DNA of 64,000 bases, taken from contig NZ_CP032869.1 in the NCBI RefSeq assembly GCF_003576455.2, positions 6,882,001 through 6,946,000 of the forward strand, read 5' to 3'. A program made the position numbers and the translations under genes. Source of the stretch: Mucilaginibacter celer. GTDB taxonomy: Bacteria; Bacteroidota; Bacteroidia; Sphingobacteriales; Sphingobacteriaceae. Below are positions 9,601-18,656 of this stretch, piece after piece (the first letter of the stretch is position 1; each line of letters starts with the position of its first letter). The notes below the pieces were generated by a model that had not been told where the DNA came from, ran no database searches, and saw only the letters and a program-made list of their open reading frames with translations.

Positions 9601-10684
9601 GCCAAAGGTTGCCATACATATCCTTACAAATTTCGCGCACCACGTTTCCTTTTAACGAGTTTGGCTCGGGGGTTGGATAAAATTTATTGAAGGTTGAGTA
9701 TTGTTTAGGGTAGTAGTTAACGCCCCCAAAATAAGTGCCCGCCCAAACACCACCCTCCGAATCCTTCCATAAACAATACACCGCGTTATCGGATATGGAA
9801 TAAGGGTCGTTATAATGTTTTTTAAGATTGGTAAACGTTCCTTTCTCCAGATCGTAAATAAACACGCCCGATTCTGTGGCTACCCAGTATTCATTATCGT
9901 TATACTTTATAAAATCGCGCACGTAAATAGCTGTACCATCGGGATTATACGAAACCAGGTCTTTACACGAATGGTCATTAACATCAAACAGTTTAAACCC
10001 CTGCGAGTTGGTGCCGATAAAAATTTTACCGTCGCCGGCGGTATATACCTTTTCGATAAAGCGCGTGGTTACCCGCTCCGTATTCTGAAAAATGTTATAA
10101 CTGTCAAAATTGCGTGTGGACTGGTTTAAACAGGCCATGGTGCCTTGTGTTGTTGATACCCACACCCGGTTATTAACAATGGCTATTGATGTGGCATCAA
10201 AATGCTGGTACGGGCCATAGTCGGTTTTTTTACCGGTTTTGGGGTCGAGTTTTATCAGCGCCGGACCGGCAACAAACCAGCAGTTGTTTTGCTCATCGTT
10301 GGCAATGCTCCTTACGCCGTTAATATTGGCCTTATTAATATGTGTAAAAGTTTCGGTTAACTCGTTGTACCTGTCCAGGCCTTCATCTGTACCAACCCAA
10401 AGCGTGCCCTGTTTATCAATGTTTAAAGTATGTACCATGTTATTGGCAATACTGCTGGTATCCCTGGCATTATGCCTGAAAATTTTAAAGCTGTAACCAT
10501 CAAAGCAGTTAAGCCCATCCTTGGTGCCAAGCCATAAAAAACCGCGTTTATCCTGCAGTACGCAGTAAACGGTATTGTGCGACAGGCCCTGCTCAACCTG
10601 GTAGTGCCTGAAATAGTAGGGCTGGGCATTGCAAATGCCGCAGGATGCCATAAATAGTAAGAGTAGGGTGTATAACGGTTTCAA
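6692..10684 (-). CDS. Hybrid two-component system sensor/regulator (HTCS) of the PUL
   Basis: One polypeptide holds a whole signalling path. It begins with a signal peptide. A periplasmic sensor of repeated Reg_prop propeller blades (GFLWLGTKDGL, TLWVGTDEGLDRY and others) fills most of the first 650 residues. A Y_Y_Y domain (YKYTMKGLDKGW) and a membrane segment (WAYIAYCLLFLYTGYYLL) follow. Then come a histidine kinase (H-box FTNVAHEIRTPL, His about 832; N-box NLINNAIKYG; GTGIGLSLSRS), a receiver (ILLVDDNPEI; phospho-Asp in SDVMMPG, about 1125) and an AraC-type HTH (GYSSQSHLGRNFLKQFG). The frame is open to 10834. I prefer the TTG at 10684 because it gives a clean signal peptide (KPLYTLLLLF...NAQ) and lies just after a TATATTTG box; ATG at 10834 or 10816 are the alternatives. 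HTCS proteins usually bind a glycan breakdown product and activate the adjacent susC operon. Confidence 0.92.
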   Translation of the reverse strand: MKPLYTLLLLFMASCGICNAQPYYFRHYQVEQGLSHNTVYCVLQDKRGFLWLGTKDGLNCFDGYSFKIFRHNARDTSSIANNMVHTLNIDKQGTLWVGTDEGLDRYNELTETFTHINKANINGVRSIANDEQNNCWFVAGPALIKLDPKTGKKTDYGPYQHFDATSIAIVNNRVWVSTTQGTMACLNQSTRNFDSYNIFQNTERVTTRFIEKVYTAGDGKIFIGTNSQGFKLFDVNDHSCKDLVSYNPDGTAIYVRDFIKYNDNEYWVATESGVFIYDLEKGTFTNLKKHYNDPYSISDNAVYCLWKDSEGGVWAGTYFGGVNYYPKQYSTFNKFYPTPEPNSLKGNVVREICKDMYGNLWLGTEDNGLSKLSPDKKTWTHYFPAGKGTISNTNIHGIMALGNELFIGTFERGLDVMNIKTGKVERVYLAGEGPNDLKSNFIINFCQTRKGLIIIGTTRGVYRYNLASRDFTLIDKLPPYDFVYSIIEDHNGKVWVGTVRDGIYCYDPVTNTSIKLNYRYPVKNALNTTTVNGIFEDSNHKLWFATEGLGLWRYDPDKDTYKFYDLNTGFPSNYIFRVMEDNTKTLWISTTRGLVSLNLATEQIKTYTKANGLLSDQFNYNSSFKDDDGTMYFGCVKGMISFNPANFKQNRFVAPVYITGFQVHNKEILVKGADSLLSQSIISTKKINLDYFQSSFSIDFAALSFPSPEMTRYKYTMKGLDKGWTDLNRNRKVYFTQLQPGHYTFIVKAADNSGNWTPHETTLEINIAPPFWQSVWAYIAYCLLFLYTGYYLLRSYHRRTREKNRRIIEMLENDKEKQIYNAKIEFFTNVAHEIRTPLTLIKGPMEKVIKKAENVPEIQNNLKIMEKNTNRLLDLTNQLLDFRKTETNGFSLSFVKTDITDLVADTFVRFKPMAEQKNLHYTFIHPAKSVCAYVDIEAFTKILSNLINNAIKYGNSEVEVELEDQKDSDVTFTIEIRNNGHLIPYEMREKIFEPFFRMKESEKQIGTGIGLSLSRSLAELHKGLLVLNKSINDFNIFNLTLPVHQEKEFDLQTTPDEYEQPDLINKEENIDFMKPVILLVDDNPEILDFISDDLSDKYSVLKAHNGQEALDMIDIENIQLIISDVMMPGIDGFELCKIIKTNFDHSHVPIILLTAKNTLQSKIEGLEVGADAYIEKPFSPEHLQVQIANLLINRNKIKDHFASSPLAHIKSMAYSKPDESFLDKLNGVIYKNIQNAELDVEQIANLMNMSKPTLYRKVKAISNLTINELINITRLKAAAQLLEEGDYKIYEVANMVGYSSQSHLGRNFLKQFGTTPTEYQQAKRSKLKQV

Positions 10685-10700
10685 AATAATCAGCTTAAAG

Positions 10701-10708
10701 CAAATATA
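10701..10708 (-). promoter_or_regulatory. Candidate -7 box for the HTCS gene
   Basis: On the minus strand TATATTTG matches the Bacteroidota -7 consensus TAnnTTTG. It lies 16 nt upstream of the proposed TTG start and inside the longer open frame, which supports the shorter protein. Confidence 0.45.
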
Positions 10709-10879
10709 ACCAATCTGCAGCAGGGTTTTCAGCCTCTCAAAAATTGATACTTTTCGACTAAGTATTGATATTATTTGGTTAATCGCCGGGCCTAAAATCC
10801 TTTTTCTTTGATGCATTGATTTTAGATATGTCAATTCTACATTTTTAAAATCAATGCTTAACCAATTAATAGATCATTT

Positions 10880-13800
10880 ATGAGAAAATTTTTACTACTC
10901 AGGCATGGGGGGCACCCGCATGTACAGTGGCCGCCCAGTAAGTGGGGCCCAAAAGTAATGTTAATCGCTTTCTTCATCATGACCGGTTTCCTGTTTTCAT
11001 TTAGTGCATCGGCACAAAATAAACTCAAGGTAACAGGTACCGTGACCGACACCACAGGAGCCGCGCTTACCGGTGTGGCCGTGAGGGTGCAGGGCACGCA
11101 AGGCGGTACAACAACCGATGCATCGGGTAACTTTTCAATTAACGTAGCTGATGCCAATGCCACGCTGGTGTTTACTTACATCGGTTACATTGCGCAGGAA
11201 GTGCCGCTTAACGGCAAAACAAGCGTTAGGGTTCGCCTGCGCGAAACAAATTCATCCCTGCAGGAAGTTGTGGTTACAGGTTACGGCTCGCAGAAAAAAG
11301 CCTCTATCACGGGTGCAATCTCAAGTGTAACCAGTAAGGATATAGACCGCGTACACGCCGGTTCGACGGTAAGTACAACGTTGGCCGGTAAAATTCCTGG
11401 CGTAACCTTCAGGCAATCAGAAGGCCGTCCGGGCGCCAGCGCCAGCATCCAGATCCGTAACATGGGTTCGCCGCTGTACGTAATTGACGGGATTCAGCAG
11501 GATGAAGGCCAGTTTAACAACCTTGCCCCTAACGATGTGGAAAGTATCGCGGTACTGAAAGACGCTTCGGCGGCTATTTACGGTGTACGTGCGGCCAACG
11601 GTGTGGTGGTGGTAACCACCAAAAAAGGTAACGGCGATTCGCGCGTTAACGTTGATGCTTATGTGGGCTTCCAAAACTGGTACCGTTTCCCTAACGTGTT
11701 AACCAACTCGTATGATTATATGCGTTATCTTGCCGATGCACAAGTGAATAGCAATGGGTCAACAAGCATTACCCAGGCCGAGCTTGATAAATACAAAGCA
11801 GGTACCGAAAAAGGTTACCAAAGCTTTAACTGGCGCGATTATGTTTTGAAAAGCAATAACAACGCTTCGCAAAACTCGGCCAACGTAAACTTTACAGGAG
11901 GTACCGATAAATTAAACTATTATGTATCTGCTACCAACCTGTTCCAAAACTCGCAGTTAGGTAAGGAGTATAAATTTAACCGTTCAAATATCCAATCGAA
12001 CGTATCGTTAAAAGTGGCCAACGGCCTTAAAGTGAGCCTGGACATTAACGGCCGTATCGAAACCCGCGAAAACCCTGGTGTACCGGGTGGTGACGATTAC
12101 TTCCTGGCCCGTTTTGCTGTTTTAAGGAATACCCCGCTCGAGCGCCCTTATGCCAACGATAACCCTAACTACCTCAACAAGATCAACAATACCGAATCAA
12201 ACTACGCTTTCCTTAACTCAAAGCTATCGGGTTTATACCATAGCGACTGGAGGGTATTACAAACCAACTTTGGTGCCGAATACCAGGTGCCAGGTGTTAA
12301 GGGTTTGGTAGTTAAAGGCTTATACTCATACTATATTGCCGATTATTTGCTGAACAACCAAGAGTATACGTACAAGGCGTACACTTACCATCCCGAAAAT
12401 GATACTTACGAAGTAACAGGTGGCAGTACCAACCCATGGCGCGAGCGTGAGCAACGTAAAGAGTTTGCCAAAACTTACCAATGGCAAATCAACTATAACA
12501 ATACTTTCGGTAAACACACTGTAGGTGCTACTTTTGTATCTGAACGTATTGAGTTGCAGCACTTACGTAACTGGATTCATGCTTCGCCGGTATCAAACAA
12601 CCTGCCGCTTATCTACTTCCCAACTGCCGATCAGTATCAGGATAGTGATGATAAGGAAGCACGTACCGGTTATATCGGTCGTATCAACTACAACTACGAT
12701 AACAAATACTATTTAGAAGCTTCGGCAAGGCGCGATGCATCGTATTTGTTTGCACCTGATAAACGTGTAGGTTATTTCCCGGGCGGCTCTGTTGGCTGGA
12801 GAATTACCCAGGAAGGCTTTATGAAAAAGTTATTGGGCGACAACAGCCTGCTTAACGACTTGAAATTACGTGCATCGTACGGTTTATTGGGTGACGACAG
12901 GAACCTGATCAGTCCTTACTCTTATGTTCCTGGTTACAACTACAATGCAGGTACCGCAATTATTGGTGGTAATCCGCTGGTTACATCAAGGGATAAAGGT
13001 ATCGTAACTACCAACGTATCATGGCTAAAAAGTAAAATATTTGACGTAGGTGCCGATTTCAGCTTGCTTAACAGCCATCTGAATGGTACGGTAGATTACT
13101 TCTACCGCAAACGTACCGGTTTACTGGCCCGTAAGTACGACGTAATATTGCCGGCTGAGGTAGGTTTCGATCTTCCGCAGGAAAACCTGAACAGCGATGC
13201 GCAGTTTGGTGAAGAGATCTCGCTTAACTATAATAACCGCATAGGTAAAGTTAATTATACCGTAGGTGGTAACTTTTCGTACTCACGTTCAAAAGATCTG
13301 TCGCAATACAAACCGATCTTTAATAACTCGCTTGATAAATACCGTAACTCGGCTGCCAACAGGTACTCACATATTGATTGGGGTTACCAGGTTATCGGCC
13401 AGTTTACCTCGCAGGAGCAGATTAATAACTATAAGATCAATAACGATGGCAAAGGTAACACCAGCTTATTACCGGGCGATTTAATGTACAAGGATCAAAA
13501 CGGTGATGGCAGGATTGACCAGTACGATGAGCGCCCGATAGGTTTTGGTTATGGTACACAGCCTAATATCAACTTCGGTTTCCAGTTAGGTTTGGCTTAC
13601 AATGGTTTTGACTTCCATGCTGATTTCTCAGGTGGTGCAGGTTATACCTGGTTCCAGAACTATGAAACACGCTGGGCATTCCAAAACAACGGTAACTTAA
13701 ATACCATTTTTACAGATAGGTACCACCGTGCTGATCCGTTTGACATTAACAGTCCATGGATTCCGGGTAAATATCCTGCAAACAGGTATAACCCTCAGTT

Positions 13801-14083
13801 CAGCCACTCAGATTATGAGTTGAACGGCCAGCGTAACTCAACTTACTGGTTACACAACGTAAAATACCTGCGCGCCAGAACGCTTGAGCTGGGCTATACA
13901 ATCCCAACCGATTTGTTAAAGAGGGTGAAGATAAAAAGAGCAAGGTTTTATGTTAACGCGTACAACATGTTTTCGTGGGATAACCTGAAACAGTATGGTG
14001 TTGATCCGGAAACCACCGACGATAACGGGCTTCAGTTTCCGCAAAGTAAGGTGCTTAACTTCGGTGTTAATTTAACCTTTTAA
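10880..14083 (+). CDS. SusC/RagA-family TonB-dependent outer-membrane transporter
   Basis: This is the outer-membrane channel that imports oligosaccharides with its SusD lid. After an extended N-terminus and signal peptide (FLFSFSASAQ) comes a carboxypeptidase-regulatory-like beta-sandwich (KVTGTVTDTTGAALTGVAV). The SusC signature EVVVTGYGSQKK leads into the plug (PLYVIDGIQ, DASAAIYGVRAANGVV). A long beta-barrel ends in an aromatic residue (VLNFGVNLTF), as outer-membrane barrels do. The length of 1067 residues is typical. It starts 195 bp from the proposed HTCS start, divergently, and 23 bp precede the SusD gene. HTCS control is inferred from position. Confidence 0.95.
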   Translation: MRKFLLLRHGGHPHVQWPPSKWGPKVMLIAFFIMTGFLFSFSASAQNKLKVTGTVTDTTGAALTGVAVRVQGTQGGTTTDASGNFSINVADANATLVFTYIGYIAQEVPLNGKTSVRVRLRETNSSLQEVVVTGYGSQKKASITGAISSVTSKDIDRVHAGSTVSTTLAGKIPGVTFRQSEGRPGASASIQIRNMGSPLYVIDGIQQDEGQFNNLAPNDVESIAVLKDASAAIYGVRAANGVVVVTTKKGNGDSRVNVDAYVGFQNWYRFPNVLTNSYDYMRYLADAQVNSNGSTSITQAELDKYKAGTEKGYQSFNWRDYVLKSNNNASQNSANVNFTGGTDKLNYYVSATNLFQNSQLGKEYKFNRSNIQSNVSLKVANGLKVSLDINGRIETRENPGVPGGDDYFLARFAVLRNTPLERPYANDNPNYLNKINNTESNYAFLNSKLSGLYHSDWRVLQTNFGAEYQVPGVKGLVVKGLYSYYIADYLLNNQEYTYKAYTYHPENDTYEVTGGSTNPWREREQRKEFAKTYQWQINYNNTFGKHTVGATFVSERIELQHLRNWIHASPVSNNLPLIYFPTADQYQDSDDKEARTGYIGRINYNYDNKYYLEASARRDASYLFAPDKRVGYFPGGSVGWRITQEGFMKKLLGDNSLLNDLKLRASYGLLGDDRNLISPYSYVPGYNYNAGTAIIGGNPLVTSRDKGIVTTNVSWLKSKIFDVGADFSLLNSHLNGTVDYFYRKRTGLLARKYDVILPAEVGFDLPQENLNSDAQFGEEISLNYNNRIGKVNYTVGGNFSYSRSKDLSQYKPIFNNSLDKYRNSAANRYSHIDWGYQVIGQFTSQEQINNYKINNDGKGNTSLLPGDLMYKDQNGDGRIDQYDERPIGFGYGTQPNINFGFQLGLAYNGFDFHADFSGGAGYTWFQNYETRWAFQNNGNLNTIFTDRYHRADPFDINSPWIPGKYPANRYNPQFSHSDYELNGQRNSTYWLHNVKYLRARTLELGYTIPTDLLKRVKIKRARFYVNAYNMFSWDNLKQYGVDPETTDDNGLQFPQSKVLNFGVNLTF

Positions 14084-14106
14084 TTAATCCCTTAAGTTTA
14101 AAATCA

Positions 14107-15993
14107 ATGAAAAAAATAACTATAACAACGATGTTTGCAGCCCTGTTAATTACAGGGGCCTGCAAAAAGGACAGTGAGTTTTTGGATGTGCCGCCTAAGT
14201 CCATCATCGCTTCTGATGTGGCATTTACAGATCCGGCACTGGTATTATCCATCCTGGGCGATTTATATAACAGGCAGGTTGATTTTTCGGGCCTGGATAA
14301 CGGTTGGGCATCATTTGCTGATTTCAGCGAATCGTTCCCTTCAGAAAACGGCAGCTACTTCTTTGTACAACGTACCGGCTGGGGCTTTGGCGAGTGGGGC
14401 TTATATGATTATACCTATGTTCGTGACCTTAACCTGTTTATCGAGCGTGTAACTGCTTCAACCGCGTTAACCGAATCTGAAAAAAATGGTTTTATTGCCG
14501 AGGGCAGGTTTTTACGTGCCAACTTTTACTTCGAGATGGTAAAAAGGATGGGCGGTGTACCGTTGATCACCAAATCACTTGATTATGATTTCTCGGGTAA
14601 CGTAAGCTCCTTGCAGATTCCCCGCGCAAAAGAATCTGAGGTTTACGACTTCGTGATCAGCGAGGCCGAGGCTATCAAAGATCTGGCAACCAATACCAGC
14701 GATAAGTCAAGAGCCTCGAAAGGTGCTATTTTAGCAATGGAAGCAAGGGCTGCATTATATGCAGCATCAATTGCCAAGTATGGGGTTACAACTCCGGTAG
14801 TAACTTTGCCAGGTGGTGAAGTAGGTATACCGGCCAGCATGGCAACCGGTTATTATAACAAAGCACTTACTGCTGCAAAGGCTATCATCACTTCGGGTAC
14901 TTACTCGTTGTACAAGCAATTACCTGATTTGAGCGATAACTTTGCCAACATCTTCTTGGATAAAGGTAGTTCAGAATCGATATTTGTTGAGGATTTTAAA
15001 GCTAATGCCGGTAAAACACATGGTTTCACCACCAACGACCAGCCATATTCAATTTCGGATGAAGGCGGTGACGCGGGTAGGTTAGATCCTTCATTAAACC
15101 TGGTTGAAGCGTTTGAAAAGCTGGATAACACTTACGCACCTTTGGCAACCAAAGATGATTTGGGTAACCCGATTTACTATACCAACCAGTTGGATATTTT
15201 TGCCGGAAGGGATGCCAGGCTTGCCGGTACCGTATTACTGCCAAACGGCTTATTTAAAGGTAAACGTACCGATGTAATGGCCGGTTATCAATTAGCCAGC
15301 GGCGCAATAATCAGCAGCAGCGATGCCAGCCAGCCGCAGGATGTACCCGGTTTAGGCCGTGTGCAGGTTGTAGGGCAGGATGGTCCGGTTAGTGGTTTGG
15401 AGTTACGTACGCAAACCGGTTTTTATGTGCGCAAGTATCTTGATCCAACTGTGGGTTCTGGTCGCCGTGGCCGTGGTAGTGATGTTAACTTTATCCGTTA
15501 CCGTTATGCCGAGGTATTGCTGAACGCTGCCGAGGCCTCTGCCGAGTTAGGGGATTATGCAACAGCATCAACCTATATTAACCAGGTACGCAGCCGTGCA
15601 GGTTTAACCACCCCGCTGGTGTTAACAGCTGCCAATTATTTTGACAGGATTGTGCACGAGCGCCGTGTTGAATTAGCATTTGAAGGCCACATATTATTTG
15701 ATATGAAACGCTGGAGGATTGCCCACATTGTTTGGGATGGTAACCCGATGACGGCCGCCGAACTGGTAACCAACATTGGCGATGCTAAAAAACGTAATAC
15801 CCAGCCATTTGGTTTATGGCCATATAAATACTACAACCCGGGCAATGCCAACAGCGGAAAATGGATTTATAAAGAGATTAAACCGGCTCCGGTTACAGGT
15901 TCAAACAGGTTCCAGATGGGTAACTATTATTCGCAGATTTCGGATGATATCATATCTAAAAACCCTAAAATTGTTAAGCAACCAAATCAATAG
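14107..15993 (+). CDS. SusD/RagB-family surface glycan-binding lipoprotein
   Basis: SusD proteins form the lid over the SusC barrel and bind the incoming glycan. The N-terminus MKKITITTMFAALLITGACKK is a lipoprotein signal with Cys in the lipobox. The start of the mature protein (FLDVPPKS) and the C-terminal SusD block (NFIRYRYAEVLLNAAEASAELGD, INQVRSRAGL, RIVHERRVELAFEGHILFDMKRWR) are family hallmarks. It is co-directional with the SusC gene and separated by 23 bp, so almost certainly co-transcribed with it. Confidence 0.95.
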   Translation: MKKITITTMFAALLITGACKKDSEFLDVPPKSIIASDVAFTDPALVLSILGDLYNRQVDFSGLDNGWASFADFSESFPSENGSYFFVQRTGWGFGEWGLYDYTYVRDLNLFIERVTASTALTESEKNGFIAEGRFLRANFYFEMVKRMGGVPLITKSLDYDFSGNVSSLQIPRAKESEVYDFVISEAEAIKDLATNTSDKSRASKGAILAMEARAALYAASIAKYGVTTPVVTLPGGEVGIPASMATGYYNKALTAAKAIITSGTYSLYKQLPDLSDNFANIFLDKGSSESIFVEDFKANAGKTHGFTTNDQPYSISDEGGDAGRLDPSLNLVEAFEKLDNTYAPLATKDDLGNPIYYTNQLDIFAGRDARLAGTVLLPNGLFKGKRTDVMAGYQLASGAIISSSDASQPQDVPGLGRVQVVGQDGPVSGLELRTQTGFYVRKYLDPTVGSGRRGRGSDVNFIRYRYAEVLLNAAEASAELGDYATASTYINQVRSRAGLTTPLVLTAANYFDRIVHERRVELAFEGHILFDMKRWRIAHIVWDGNPMTAAELVTNIGDAKKRNTQPFGLWPYKYYNPGNANSGKWIYKEIKPAPVTGSNRFQMGNYYSQISDDIISKNPKIVKQPNQ

Positions 15994-16012
15994 GTATTTT
16001 TAAAATAAAATC

Positions 16013-16717
16013 ATGAAAATAAAATTTCATCATATCATCATAGTCCTCTTGATTACGGCCTCAGGTTGTAAGAAGGATAATTATAAGGAGCCGTCTGTAA
16101 CCCTGAAAGGCCATCTAACCTACAAGGGCGAAAACGTTAATGTGGAAGCCAACCAGGTTCCGTTTGACGTTTACCAGCCCGGTTTTGGTAAAACCGGATC
16201 GATCCGAGGATTTTTTGACCAGGACGGCGGATACTCCTTACTGTTATTTAACGGTAACTATAAGTTTACCATGCCCGCCAACCAGGGCCCGTTTTTATGG
16301 AAAGAGCTTGGCGGCAGCAAACGCGATACCGTTGCCATCGCCCTTAACGGTCCGCAAACTTTAGATATTGAGGTTACACCTTTTTACATGCTTCGCAGCC
16401 CGCAGTTTGCAGCGGCAGCAGGTAAGGTTAATGCTACGTTCAATATTGAGAAAGTGGTTACAGATGCTAATGCGAAAAATATCGAAACCGTAACGCTGTA
16501 TATTGGCAAAACTTCGTTCGTGTCTGAAAATGGCGATAACCGGGTAGCGAAAACCGAACTTGCAGGTTCGGCCATAACCAGCATGAACAATATCGCGATG
16601 AGCGTAAATATTCCTACCTTAACGCCTACACAAAATTATGTGTTTGCCCGTTTGGGAATAAAAATTGCCGGCGTGGAAGACCGGATCTACTCACCGATAG
16701 TTAAAGTGTCTTTTTAG
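16013..16717 (+). CDS. DUF3823-type lipoprotein
   Basis: A 234-residue lipoprotein (LLITASGCKKD). The mature part has a beta-sandwich-like N-terminal half (LKGHLTYKGENV ... QVPFDVYQPGFG ... DGGYSLLLFNGNYKFT) and a second beta-rich half. This matches my memory of DUF3823, which recurs directly after susD in PULs and probably adds surface glycan binding. It is 19 bp after susD and is followed by a terminator, so the susC-susD-DUF3823 unit may end here. Confidence 0.7.
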   Translation: MKIKFHHIIIVLLITASGCKKDNYKEPSVTLKGHLTYKGENVNVEANQVPFDVYQPGFGKTGSIRGFFDQDGGYSLLLFNGNYKFTMPANQGPFLWKELGGSKRDTVAIALNGPQTLDIEVTPFYMLRSPQFAAAAGKVNATFNIEKVVTDANAKNIETVTLYIGKTSFVSENGDNRVAKTELAGSAITSMNNIAMSVNIPTLTPTQNYVFARLGIKIAGVEDRIYSPIVKVSF

Positions 16718-16730
16718 TTAATAATTGGAT

Positions 16731-16762
16731 GGGGCCGTGCCGTGAGGTTCGGCCCCTTTTTT
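16731..16762 (+). terminator. Intrinsic terminator after DUF3823 gene
   Basis: GGGGCCG (16731-16737) pairs with CGGCCCC (16750-16756) and is followed by six T. It separates the uptake genes from the enzyme genes and could let the uptake genes be expressed at a different level. Confidence 0.85.
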
Positions 16763-16802
16763 CTCTCATACATATCATTGTAGCTATCTTCTAAACAAAC
16801 AA

Positions 16803-18644
16803 ATGAAAAAAACACCACTACTCCTGTCCCTTCTTTTTGCTGCCTGTTTATCCGCCAATGCACAGCAAGGCGATTGGCACCTGATCAAAGACAGGATCAC
16901 TACACCATGGGCCGAAAAAGTTGACCCAAAAGCACCTCTTCCCGAATATCCCCGCCCGCAAATGGTACGCGGCAACTGGCAAAACCTTAATGGTTTGTGG
17001 AACTATGCCATTGTGCCTAAAGCCACTACTGGTCCGGCTAAATATGATGGAAAGATATTGGTGCCTTTCGCGGTCGAGTCGGCATTATCTGGTGTGGGTA
17101 AAACGGTGGGTAAGGATAGCATGCTGTGGTACAAAACAACCATCAGCCTAAATAAAACATTAAAAGGTAAAGAAGTACTGATGCACTTTGGCGCGGTAGA
17201 CTGGCGTACCGAAGTATTTGTAAATGGTAAAAGCGCCGGCATTCATGAAGGCGGCTTTGATCCGTTCACGTTCAACATTACCCCTTATTTAAAAGGCGGT
17301 TCGAAACAAGACATTACCGTAAGCGTGTGGGACCCTACAGATGACGGGCCTCAGCCACGTGGTAAACAAGTTAAAAAGCCCGAAGGGATCTGGTACACAC
17401 CGGTTACAGGCATCTGGCAAACTGTTTGGCTGGAAGGCGTTGCCAAAACCCATATCGACGCTACCAAACAAACCCCTGACATTGACAATCACACACTATC
17501 GGTTTCGGCCGAAGTTAGCAATAGCCAGCCCGGCGATAAGCTGAAGATCAGCGCCTGGAGCGGCAAAACCCTTGTATCCGAAAAAACAATTGACGCGGGC
17601 GAAACGGCAGTGCTGGATATTAAAGATCAGCATCTATGGTCAACTACCGATCCGTTTTTGTATGACCTGAAAGTGGCTGTTACCCGCGGAGGCAAAGCTG
17701 TTGATGAGATAGGCAGCTACTTTGCCATGCGTAAAATTTCGCTTGGTGCCGATGCTAATGGTATTCAGCGTATGTTGCTGAACAACAAATTTGTATTTCA
17801 ATATGGCCCGCTTGATCAGGGTTGGTGGCCTGATGGCTTGTATACCCCGCCAACTTACGAAGCCATGAGCTATGATATTGATAAGCTGAAAGCGATGGGC
17901 TTCAACATGATCCGTAAACACATTAAAGTTGAGCCTGCCCGTTACTATACCTATTGCGATAAAATGGGTATGCTGTTATGGCAGGATATGCCAAGCGGCG
18001 ATCTGGGCAACCATTGGGAAAACCGCCCGGGGGTGCTGGACCGCGCTACTGATCAGCAGCGCACACCGGAATCTGAAGGTTATTACCGTAAAGAATGGAA
18101 CGCCATCATCAACTCACTTTATAATTACCCTTGTATTGTGGTTTGGACCCCGTTCAATGAAGCCTGGGGCCAGTTTAAAACTGTGGAGATAACCGAATGG
18201 ACCAAGAAAAAAGATCCATCGCGTTTGGTGAACAGCGCCAGCGGCGGTAATTTTTACGATACCGGCGATATCGTTGATCTGCACAACTACCCGCACCCTG
18301 CTATGCCTCGTCCCGAAATTTTCGGCAAAACCAAGGCGGTTGTTTTAGGCGAGTTTGGTGGTTTAGGCTGGCCTGTTGAAGGCCATAACTGGCAGAGTAA
18401 TAAAAACTGGGGCTACCAAACTTTTAAAAATGCCGATGACCTGTTTAAGCGTTATTCAACCTTTACCGATAGATTAGAAGAGCTGATAAAAGTTGGCTTA
18501 TCAGCAGCTGTTTACACCCAAACCACCGATGTGGAAGGTGAGGTGAACGGCTTTATGACCTACGACAGGAAGATGATCAAAATGCCTGTAGAATTGTTAC
18601 AAAAGGCCAATAGCAAATTGTACAACGAGGCCCTGGTTAAATAA
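16803..18644 (+). CDS. GH2-family exo-glycosidase, secreted
   Basis: The signal peptide is MKKTPLLLSLLFAACLSANAQQ. The order is sugar-binding jelly roll (NGLWNYAIVPK, LVPFAVESALSGVG), immunoglobulin-like domain, and TIM barrel from about residue 320 (MLLNNKFVFQYGPLDQGWWPDGLY). The predicted acid/base is Glu453 in FNEAWGQF and the nucleophile Glu517 in LGEFGG. At 613 residues it lacks the large C-terminal domains of classical LacZ. GH2 covers several specificities. Next to GH127 and GH43 an arabinose- or galactose-side-chain role is likely, but this is inference. A truncated homologue ends at position 830. Confidence 0.88.
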   Translation: MKKTPLLLSLLFAACLSANAQQGDWHLIKDRITTPWAEKVDPKAPLPEYPRPQMVRGNWQNLNGLWNYAIVPKATTGPAKYDGKILVPFAVESALSGVGKTVGKDSMLWYKTTISLNKTLKGKEVLMHFGAVDWRTEVFVNGKSAGIHEGGFDPFTFNITPYLKGGSKQDITVSVWDPTDDGPQPRGKQVKKPEGIWYTPVTGIWQTVWLEGVAKTHIDATKQTPDIDNHTLSVSAEVSNSQPGDKLKISAWSGKTLVSEKTIDAGETAVLDIKDQHLWSTTDPFLYDLKVAVTRGGKAVDEIGSYFAMRKISLGADANGIQRMLLNNKFVFQYGPLDQGWWPDGLYTPPTYEAMSYDIDKLKAMGFNMIRKHIKVEPARYYTYCDKMGMLLWQDMPSGDLGNHWENRPGVLDRATDQQRTPESEGYYRKEWNAIINSLYNYPCIVVWTPFNEAWGQFKTVEITEWTKKKDPSRLVNSASGGNFYDTGDIVDLHNYPHPAMPRPEIFGKTKAVVLGEFGGLGWPVEGHNWQSNKNWGYQTFKNADDLFKRYSTFTDRLEELIKVGLSAAVYTQTTDVEGEVNGFMTYDRKMIKMPVELLQKANSKLYNEALVK

Positions 18645-18656
18645 TATATTTACTAC

